Shown here piece after piece: positions 17,624 through 23,870 of a stretch of 34,130 nt of DNA. The first letter of the stretch is position 1. Each line of letters starts with the position of its first letter. The notes beneath the pieces are model-generated. The model made no database searches, had not been told where the DNA came from, and was given only the letters and a program-made list of their open reading frames with translations. The position numbers and the translations under genes are program-made. The stretch covers positions 1 through 34,130 of the forward strand of contig JAFYLU010000061.1 of NCBI GenBank assembly GCA_017550025.1, written 5' to 3'. Origin of the DNA: Bacteroidales bacterium (GTDB lineage: Bacteria > Bacteroidota > Bacteroidia > Bacteroidales > UBA932).

Positions 17624-18097
17624 TTATTTTGCCCAGTTCTTATATGGGTTCTTCATGAGCATAGAGTTGTAGTACTTCACATCTCCGGTAACCTCCTCAC
17701 CGAGCCATTCAGGCTTAACGAATGCCTCGTCTTCAGAAGAAAGCTCAACCTCAGCCACAACAAGGCCTTCGTTGTCACCGTAGAATTCGTCTACCTCATA
17801 AGTGTGGTCGCCAGCCTCAACAAGGTAGCGTGTCTTGTCGATTACTCCTGGCTCGCAGATCTGAAGAAGATCCTGAACTTCTGCTATAGGGATCTCCTTC
17901 TCCCACTCGAAACGGCTTGCACCGCTTGCCGAACCTATACCCTTGATGGTAATGAATCCTTTTTCACCCTTCACGCGTACTCGTACTGTGCGCTCCGGAA
18001 CTGAACTGAGGTATCCCTGTGTGATTCGGGTTGCCTTCTTTGCAAACGGCTTGAAGTCGCCTGCAACCAAAAATTTTCTTTCGATTTCCTGTGCCAT
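17624..18097 (-). CDS. Short CYTH-domain triphosphate tunnel metalloenzyme (probable inorganic triphosphatase)
   Basis: CYTH/TTM enzymes bind triphosphate groups in a beta-barrel tunnel with a divalent metal. The short bacterial forms of about 155-160 residues (for example those of Nitrosomonas europaea and Clostridium thermocellum) hydrolyse inorganic tripolyphosphate. I chose the ATG at 18097, giving 157 residues starting MAQEIERKFLV, the classic ExExK-type opening; an in-frame ATG six codons upstream overlaps the preceding gene. Further tunnel residues appear in TVRVRVKGEKGFITIKG, EWEKEIP, YEVDEFYGDNEGLVVAEVEL and the final VKYYNS. There is no signal peptide, so it is cytoplasmic. It starts 4 nt after the stop of the CYTH-like gene. 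Exact substrate (tripolyphosphate, a nucleotide triphosphate, or thiamine triphosphate) cannot be decided here. Confidence 0.88.
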   Translation of the reverse strand: MAQEIERKFLVAGDFKPFAKKATRITQGYLSSVPERTVRVRVKGEKGFITIKGIGSASGASRFEWEKEIPIAEVQDLLQICEPGVIDKTRYLVEAGDHTYEVDEFYGDNEGLVVAEVELSSEDEAFVKPEWLGEEVTGDVKYYNSMLMKNPYKNWAK

Positions 18098-18101
18098 GAT
18101 A

Positions 18102-18740
18102 TTATTCGTTTGCAAGTGGTTTGTCAGACATACCGATCACGCGCTTGATAGCCTGGAGATAGTTGATGTTCTCGACACCCTCAAGACCGCAGTCCGCGAT
18201 TGTCTTCTTGATATCCTCGATTTCGGTTGACTCCGAGTTGATGGTCACGACCTTTGCACCGTTGATAAGGACGTTGCCGACCTCGCAGATAGTGTTGTTT
18301 ACCATATAGCCGAAACGCTGCTTGTGTACGCGTACAGCTGCAAGGTCAGGGTTAGCCTTTACCATTGCGATGAACTCATCGTAAGTGTACTCGTCCTTGT
18401 CAAGAGCAGGCATCTCTACCATGAATGCAGGGAATACCTCATTCTCAAGTACAGTGCGTGAGATAGGGAACTCACCCTTCATGAGAGGATTCCACTGCTC
18501 GAGACCGTCTACTGTCTGGACATATGTCTTGATGTCCATCTTTCCGTTGCGGATCTTTGTGTTGTTGATGTCGTTCTTGTTTGAGATGATGTAGATCTCG
18601 TCGCTTTCGCGCTCCCAAACCTTTTCAGGTACAGGTACTGAAAGACGAGCCATTCTCTTGTGTGCCTCGCAGAAGCACTGTCCGAAAGAGCGGAACTCGA
18701 AGCGTGGCTTCGAGATTTCACCGATTTTTAATTCTGCCAT
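18102..18740 (-). CDS. CYTH-like 212-residue protein of unknown function
   Basis: No standard family name comes to mind, but the layout resembles a diverged CYTH/TTM fold. It opens with a strand of alternating charged residues (PRFEFRSFG), followed by SDEIYIIS, NTKIRNGKMDIKTYVQ (where CYTH proteins have their arginine-lysine strands), then LAAVRVHKQRFGYMVNN, TICEVGNVLI and a late acidic strand TINSESTEIEDIKKTIADCGL, as in the C-terminal half of CYTH domains. There is no signal peptide. It begins 18 nt after the lamin-tail gene and ends 4 nt before the true CYTH gene, so the two are almost certainly translated together and may form a pair. The fold suggestion is inference at moderate strength; catalytic competence is unclear because the ExExK motif is not intact. 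Confidence 0.7.
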   Translation of the reverse strand: MAELKIGEISKPRFEFRSFGQCFCEAHKRMARLSVPVPEKVWERESDEIYIISNKNDINNTKIRNGKMDIKTYVQTVDGLEQWNPLMKGEFPISRTVLENEVFPAFMVEMPALDKDEYTYDEFIAMVKANPDLAAVRVHKQRFGYMVNNTICEVGNVLINGAKVVTINSESTEIEDIKKTIADCGLEGVENINYLQAIKRVIGMSDKPLANE

Positions 18741-18758
18741 GATAGTATTTATTATAGA

Positions 18759-19847
18759 TTATTCGTTTTCGATTACACCTGTCTTTTCACCGTTTGCGGC
18801 TCCTGGAGTCGGAGCGGCATAAGCCCACTCGCCTGTTCCGTTCGGAACGCGTGAGAATGATGCTTCCTTATTCTCGGCAAGAGGTTCCTCACCGAACGGA
18901 TCCGCGTCTGTACCACGTACAAACTTGTCAACTACTTTTCCGGATGCATCAACGAGCTCGAACTTCACACCCTTCTTTGCAGAAAGACCTGCGTTGAATC
19001 CAAGTTCAGGATCAGTAATGTCAGCACCGAGTACGAGATATGCTCCGGCTGCCAGCTTCTTTCCTTCCGGTGCAGTCCAGCAGATATTGTATTTGCCTGC
19101 AACGTCTGTTGCGTCAGCAGCATACTTTCTGATTGTCCAACCCTTAAGAGAAGCCTCTGCTTCACCTGCGTTGAAGAGCTCGATGAACTTGTTGCCCTCA
19201 TATGCCTTGTTTCCGCAAAGCTCGTTGAATACGACCTTGGCTGTCTTCTGTACAGGAACATCACCGTTTCCTACGAGAGCTGGATCGACAGTAGCACCTT
19301 CACCGTTGTTCGCTGCACCTGGAGTCGCATTAGGTGTGATCATGAATGCTCCTGTTCCGTCAGGAACGCGGCTCCATGATCCCTTATTGTTGTCAAGTCC
19401 CTGATCGCCCCATGCGCTGCCTTTCTCGCCACGCTGGAATGTATCAAGCTTTGTTCCGTCTGGAGCGTAAAGCTCAACGATTACGCTCTTCTTTGCAGAG
19501 AATCCTGAAGAGAATCCGTCAGGAGTGGTTCCCTTTGCTCCGATGATGGCAAAGTAGCCGTTTGCAGGAATCTTCTGTCCCTTCGCACCAGTCCATGCAA
19601 GCTCCTCGTCTTTGTTGATGGTAACTCCAGCGAGATCGATCTCCTGGCTGCCGGTGTTATAAAGCTCCCAGAACTTTTCATTATCCTCACCTGCTCCGGA
19701 AAGCTCGTTGAGAACGAGTTTTGAGTAGTCATATACGATTTCCGGTTCTGGTTCCGGTACGAGTGCGTTAGGATTCTGTTCGTCCTTTACACAAGATACA
19801 GCAGCCATTGATGCGAGTGCTGCAAGCGCTAAAAATATCTTTTTCAT
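18759..19847 (-). CDS. Lipoprotein with two lamin-tail (LTD) domains
   Basis: A 362-residue lipoprotein (MAAVSC, Cys19) built from two similar lamin-tail domains at about 44-180 and 203-355. Each begins with a LVLNELSG or VVFNELCG strand, has a WELYNTG or IELFNAG strand, an SAKK(S/G)V strand and a tail reading WSRVPDGTGAF or FSRVPNGTGEW before TPGAAN. In bacteria, LTD domains are accessory beta-sandwiches of exported proteins, often attached to nucleases, phosphatases or other hydrolases; here they stand alone with no catalytic domain. It lies 51 nt after the phosphate porin gene, suggesting a surface or periplasmic binding protein that works with the porin. Function and ligand are not established. 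Confidence 0.85.
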   Translation of the reverse strand: MKKIFLALAALASMAAVSCVKDEQNPNALVPEPEPEIVYDYSKLVLNELSGAGEDNEKFWELYNTGSQEIDLAGVTINKDEELAWTGAKGQKIPANGYFAIIGAKGTTPDGFSSGFSAKKSVIVELYAPDGTKLDTFQRGEKGSAWGDQGLDNNKGSWSRVPDGTGAFMITPNATPGAANNGEGATVDPALVGNGDVPVQKTAKVVFNELCGNKAYEGNKFIELFNAGEAEASLKGWTIRKYAADATDVAGKYNICWTAPEGKKLAAGAYLVLGADITDPELGFNAGLSAKKGVKFELVDASGKVVDKFVRGTDADPFGEEPLAENKEASFSRVPNGTGEWAYAAPTPGAANGEKTGVIENE

Positions 19848-19898
19848 GATTTTCCGTTTATTATTAATATGGATTCTTCGACTATGTCTGAACCTTGA

Positions 19899-21326
19899 TT
19901 AGAATGCAACCTGGAAACGAAGTGCAAGCATCTGGTAATCAACTCCTCCCTTTCCTGTAGGAGCTACTACCTTGTTTGGATCCTTGGTAGGCTTGCCGTT
20001 GAGGTCATATCCTACATAGCTCTTGCCCTTGGCGTTTGCATAGCGGTCATTGTTGTTGTACTGCCAGTTGAGGACAATCTTCACATTCTTGCTTGGATAG
20101 TAGTTGAGACCAATGGTGTAAGCCTCGCCGCTACCGCCGAAGATGTTGGTGTCAGCTACCTTGCGTGAGAAGAGCTTACCTGTGTTGAAGTCAGCGAATT
20201 CATAGCGGAAAGCCACTTCGAGGTTGCCCCACTTGTGCTCTGAAGTAGTTCTGGTATATTTTGCACCGTCCTCATCATAGTTCTGTGTACCACCGAAGAG
20301 AAGCCAGCTTGCCTGTGCATACCATCCCTCTGCCCACTGTGTAGGAAGCGGATTGACCTTCTGGTCGAGATACATGCCTCGTGCGATATATGCTGCCTCA
20401 TAGCGGAGCTGCTTCCAGTGACCTGCAAGCTCGAGAGTCCATGCAAGCTCGTGGTCAAGTCCCTTTACATCGTCTGTGTCAAGATACTTCTTGCGGTTGA
20501 TGCTGGTTGAGTTGCGTGAGCTGTAGCGGCCGATATAATATCCGTCTGTGCTGGTAAGCTTTGGCTCGCGGTATGAAACGGCACCACCAATGTGGAGTGA
20601 TGAAGTTGTAGACTTGTGAAGCGGACGGAAAACGAGTTTACCTGTATATGAAAGTCCTTCGTTATATCCGTAGTCCTTGTTTCCGTCTTCCATATATGTC
20701 AGCTCCTCTGAACTGCTGAGCTCTGGTCCGAACACACCTGCAGAAGCCCAGAACCAATCCTTCGAGTATCTTGCATTGATACCGAGGTGACGTGATGGAG
20801 CAAGGTAAGTGACCATGGCGCGCTCCATGAACATGAGGTAACGTGATGTTGTGTTTCTCTGGATAGAGAAGTTCTCCTTGAAGTTACCGGCCTTGATTTC
20901 GAGACCCTCTACTCCGGTGAATGCTACATATGCGTCCTTGAGTTCCGGAGTACCGCTTGTCCAGTCGGTGTCAAGCTCACCATACCAGTTCTTGTCGAGC
21001 TGTGCCTTTACGGCGAAACGGGTACGGCGGAGATTCATTCCGTTACCGATGTGGCTTGTGTTCCATTTGCCGTCGATTTCCTTTGCGCAGAAATCAGGTG
21101 CACCGAAGTATACGGCAGCATCTGCCTGCACTCGCACGTCAAACCACATCTTGTAGTTTGCGTTCTTGTTCTGGAATACGAGGATACCATCCTGCATCTT
21201 TGCTTCTACAGGAACTGATTCCACTTTCTGACCATACTGGTTTACATCAGCCTCTTCAGCTTTCTGAGCGACTGCTGTGATTGACGCAGAAAGCGCCAAA
21301 AGCGAAATTAATAATACCTTTTTCAT
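19899..21326 (-). CDS. Phosphate-selective porin of the OprO/OprP family
   Basis: Outer-membrane beta-barrel of the family named for the Pseudomonas phosphate and polyphosphate porins OprP and OprO. The 475-residue protein has a signal peptide (ends near AVAQ, residue 21), a short polar lead, and then amphipathic strands to the C-terminus, which ends in phenylalanine (LRFQVAF) as barrel assembly requires. Characteristic pieces are MNLRRTRFAVKAQLDKNWYG, LKDAYVAF, IKAGNFKENFSIQRNTTSRY and MFMERA. It lies 30 nt after the membrane-HTH gene. Many Bacteroidota members of this family have untested specificity, but here the PhoU-like and CYTH genes support phosphate or polyphosphate. Confidence 0.88.
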   Translation of the reverse strand: MKKVLLISLLALSASITAVAQKAEEADVNQYGQKVESVPVEAKMQDGILVFQNKNANYKMWFDVRVQADAAVYFGAPDFCAKEIDGKWNTSHIGNGMNLRRTRFAVKAQLDKNWYGELDTDWTSGTPELKDAYVAFTGVEGLEIKAGNFKENFSIQRNTTSRYLMFMERAMVTYLAPSRHLGINARYSKDWFWASAGVFGPELSSSEELTYMEDGNKDYGYNEGLSYTGKLVFRPLHKSTTSSLHIGGAVSYREPKLTSTDGYYIGRYSSRNSTSINRKKYLDTDDVKGLDHELAWTLELAGHWKQLRYEAAYIARGMYLDQKVNPLPTQWAEGWYAQASWLLFGGTQNYDEDGAKYTRTTSEHKWGNLEVAFRYEFADFNTGKLFSRKVADTNIFGGSGEAYTIGLNYYPSKNVKIVLNWQYNNNDRYANAKGKSYVGYDLNGKPTKDPNKVVAPTGKGGVDYQMLALRFQVAF

Positions 21327-21356
21327 TGCTTTAAGGTTTGAATGTTAATAAGTTAG

Positions 21357-22982
21357 TTATATGGATTTTATATAATTCACGAGATTGTCTCCCTTTGACA
21401 GACCGAGCTTCTGCCTGAGTCTGTAGCGGCTTATCTCGACGCTTTTGGGAGTTATATTCATCAGGGTAGCTATATATTTGGATGAGAAGCCAAGCCTAAG
21501 AAGTGTTGCGAGCCGTTTTTCCTGCTGGGTAAGGTTAGGGAAATTCTCGGAGAGCTTTGAGTTGAAATCCTCGTGGAGGGATTCTGCCTGGGCGTAGAAA
21601 TACTGTGAGTCTACGTCTCGGTCGTATGAAAGGCGCTGCGTTATTGCCGAACCCAGTTCGGCTATAAGCTTCTCCTTGTCCTTCGGGTCGTCGGTTTTGG
21701 CAAGCAGCTTTACCTTGTCATTGAGAGATTCCAGAAACTCTTTCTGTTCCACTATGCTGAGAGCCACATTCATCACTTCCTGTTTCTTCTGCTCGATGGA
21801 ATTATGAAGAGCCTGGTTCTCTGAAAGAACCACCTTCAGTTCCATGTCATTCAGGGCCCTGCTGTTTTCATATATCTGCTGCTGCTGCGAGTACACCAGC
21901 CTTTCGGTTGCATCTCTCAATGCCTTCTGGCGGCGGACATAACCGGAGAACAGCAGGACAGCCAATATGAGCATTGCTGCTGACATCACGGTGAAGTCAA
22001 CCATCTCCTCTTCATTGTGTCCGGACAGATATATGATTATATATGCCGTCAGGAATGATAATACAGGAGCAGCCGGCAGAGCGATTATTTCCTTTATGTA
22101 TTCTTCTGTTTCCACAATACGGTTCTTCTGCACAACTTCTGTTCCGGCAATGGCGGCGAATATAAGCGATCCTGCAGAAATAGGAGCCGGAGAAAGATGC
22201 AGAAGTGCGGTTGTCGACTCAAATGAAAAGAACAATAGAGTCAGGGATGTTGAAAATCCTACTGTCAGGACCGACCATATTGAAAAATCGCTGAACCTTC
22301 CTGCACTTTCATCGCTTTCTGTCCTCATGAATGAAGACAGGCCTGTGATAATGACAGCCATCAGAGGTATCATTACATATGATGCCCATTCTGGAGCTTC
22401 TGTCATTTCTGCTATCGACGTCAGGAATCCTCCCCAGTTAAGTCCTGCAGAAAGGGATGTTATTATGATCCCGGCGATGACCGCGTAACGAAGATAATAT
22501 GACAATGTTATCAGATGCACATGGCACTTGTCCAGCGTGTGCCGGCATGCGAGGCGGATCAGTGCGGAAAGTACGAAGGCCATGACCGGAGCGGCGAGGA
22601 AAGATACAGGCATTAGATTCTCTGACCTTTGTCCGGAGATGATTACAAAAGCTTCCAGAGCGCCCCAGAAAGCATATATGACCGATCCTGTCACCGAAAA
22701 GAACTTCAGGGTCAGCAACGTGATCAAAGTCGCGATGATGCAGATCAGCAGATGCTTGCAGTCTACGGTGATATGCCCGAAACATCCGGACATACCTGCC
22801 TCTATGTCACCATGTATGCTGAATGCTGCGGCTCCGAGGAGAGAAAGTGCCACGATGGTCTTGAACCAGACCCTTTTCAATACGCATGTAGGGACATATA
22901 TTCCGAACAATGTCGGATACTCGTTGGTGAAAAACCACAGAGCAGCGACACACAGGAACAATATGAGACATGTAGCAGTCAT
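21357..22982 (-). CDS. Polytopic membrane protein (PiT-like?) fused to coiled coil and LuxR/GerE-type HTH
   Basis: A 541-residue protein in three parts. Residues 1-350 hold roughly 10-11 hydrophobic segments. Residues about 352-430 form a charged coiled coil (RQKALRDATERLVYSQQQQ onward). Residues about 478-541 are a LuxR/GerE helix-turn-helix: LTQQEKRLATLLRLGFSSKY, then IATLMNITPKSVEISRYRLR and QKLGL, as found at the ends of Bacteroidota sensor-regulators. The N-terminus, FFTNEYPTLFGIYVPTCVLK then GAAAFSIHGDIEAGMSG, follows the spacing of the PiT phosphate-transporter signature (xxNDxxNxxGxxVxxxxL, then a GxxxxxTIxxG stretch), with the Asp changed to Glu and no intact second motif. Its start codon directly abuts the stop of the DUF47 gene, the usual partner of PiT. 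I infer a phosphate-sensing membrane regulator; PiT ancestry is a hypothesis. Confidence 0.75.
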   Translation of the reverse strand: MTATCLILFLCVAALWFFTNEYPTLFGIYVPTCVLKRVWFKTIVALSLLGAAAFSIHGDIEAGMSGCFGHITVDCKHLLICIIATLITLLTLKFFSVTGSVIYAFWGALEAFVIISGQRSENLMPVSFLAAPVMAFVLSALIRLACRHTLDKCHVHLITLSYYLRYAVIAGIIITSLSAGLNWGGFLTSIAEMTEAPEWASYVMIPLMAVIITGLSSFMRTESDESAGRFSDFSIWSVLTVGFSTSLTLLFFSFESTTALLHLSPAPISAGSLIFAAIAGTEVVQKNRIVETEEYIKEIIALPAAPVLSFLTAYIIIYLSGHNEEEMVDFTVMSAAMLILAVLLFSGYVRRQKALRDATERLVYSQQQQIYENSRALNDMELKVVLSENQALHNSIEQKKQEVMNVALSIVEQKEFLESLNDKVKLLAKTDDPKDKEKLIAELGSAITQRLSYDRDVDSQYFYAQAESLHEDFNSKLSENFPNLTQQEKRLATLLRLGFSSKYIATLMNITPKSVEISRYRLRQKLGLSKGDNLVNYIKSI

Positions 22983-23630
22983 TTACATAGTCCTTCTAAT
23001 GGCCATTACGGCAAGTTGGTCTGCAACATTCTCTGCAGCCTTGGACAGATCCTCGATGTGAAGTGCGAAATATCTCAGGTGGAATTTTTCACTGAGCTTC
23101 AGGTTCGTCATATTGTGGAAGACCGTACGCTTGATCGTCTGGGAATATCTGACGGCTTCCTTTTCATAATAATATGTCCTGCTTATCTTGTCCTGAATGC
23201 TTTCAGGGGTCTTGAAATAAGCTTTGCATGCTGGGACTACCGCTTCCACGGCCAAGGTGGAGAATTCGGTCAGCTTCATGAATTCAGGATTCAGTTCGGA
23301 AGGTATGAAAGGAGTCTCTATCTCAAACTGGAAGAGACTGTCATAAAGAATTGCAGTGATGTTCCTTGTCTTCTCCAGAAGACGCATTATGTCTCCTCTT
23401 GAACGGACCAGAGCTGTCTGGGTGTAAAGAGCATTCTCTATTTCTCTACGCAGAACCTCTGTCTCACTTTCAAGGTCAGACATCTTCTTCAGATTTCCAT
23501 TGAAATCGTTGTTGTTTGAATAGAGGTAATTCCTGACGCCGTCCTTGAATACAAGAACCGACTGATCCATCAGATCGAAATATCTGTCGATATCATCAAT
23601 GAGCTTGTCAGCTTTCTTTTTTCCGAACAT
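22983..23630 (-). CDS. PhoU-like DUF47-family protein
   Basis: A 215-residue all-helical protein of the DUF47/PhoU-like family (usual length about 205-220), cytoplasmic, with no signal. DUF47 proteins are normally encoded next to PiT low-affinity phosphate transporters and are thought to modulate them. Visible features are the helical N-terminus with FDLMDQSVLVFKDGVRNYL, a central ETEVLRREIENAL helix, RGDIMRLLEKTRNI, and the C-terminal metal-binding-type motif HIEDLSKAAENVADQL. It is the first gene after a good promoter and its TAA is followed immediately by the ATG of the membrane-HTH gene, indicating translational coupling. No ordinary PiT gene is in the window, so its partner is either that membrane-HTH protein or the DASS transporter. 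Confidence 0.87.
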   Translation of the reverse strand: MFGKKKADKLIDDIDRYFDLMDQSVLVFKDGVRNYLYSNNNDFNGNLKKMSDLESETEVLRREIENALYTQTALVRSRGDIMRLLEKTRNITAILYDSLFQFEIETPFIPSELNPEFMKLTEFSTLAVEAVVPACKAYFKTPESIQDKISRTYYYEKEAVRYSQTIKRTVFHNMTNLKLSEKFHLRYFALHIEDLSKAAENVADQLAVMAIRRTM

Positions 23631-23652
23631 GTTCCCCGTTTTTCGGTTAATA

Positions 23653-23680
23653 ACTATACAAAGTTATCATATTTTGTCAA
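23653..23680 (-). promoter_or_regulatory. Promoter for the phosphate-related operon
   Basis: On the minus strand TAACTTTG (23659-23666) matches the Bacteroidota -7 box TAnnTTTG exactly, about 30 nt before the DUF47 start. The same segment also contains TTGACA (23675-23680) and TATAGT (23653-23658) with a 16-nt spacer, a sigma-70-like arrangement. Either reading places transcription start just upstream of DUF47. Motif-based. Confidence 0.6.
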
Positions 23681-23704
23681 TAAATTATTTGTAGAGGAGT
23701 GCGA

Positions 23705-23724
23705 GGGGGATAGGGGAATGGGGG
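23705..23724 (+). other. Three G-runs upstream of the DUF47 promoter
   Basis: Runs of 5, 4 and 5 Gs separated by ATA and AAT. There is no fourth run of comparable length nearby, so a standard intramolecular G-quadruplex is not assured. The position, between the inverted repeat and the promoter, is notable. Confidence 0.4.
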
Positions 23725-23732
23725 TACTTGAT

Positions 23733-23783
23733 GATTTAATTCGCTATAATCCATTGATATGCAGGATTATAGCGGATTAAATC
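23733..23783. repeat. Long AT-rich inverted repeat upstream of the phosphate-related operon
   Basis: Arms of 20 nt at 23733-23752 and 23764-23783 pair with a single T-G wobble around an 11-nt loop; the pairing can extend several bases outward through wobbles. It lies between the end of the FISUMP lipoprotein gene and the DUF47 promoter (about 50 nt upstream of the -35 side). It may act as a terminator for the incoming transcript, as an operator for a dimeric regulator, or both. No T-run follows on the minus strand. Confidence 0.7.
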
Positions 23784-23870
23784 GTTGATGGAAACAGAAC
23801 CCCTGTGAGAGGTTTTGTAGAGGTTTTTATATCCTTTATGAGAGGTGTTTCGGGGTGTTTCAAGGCTTTT

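Noticed and set aside
22629-23402. 257-codon plus-strand frame opposite the membrane-HTH and DUF47 genes
   Set aside because: It is antisense to two well-supported genes with a translationally coupled junction; no domain is recognisable.
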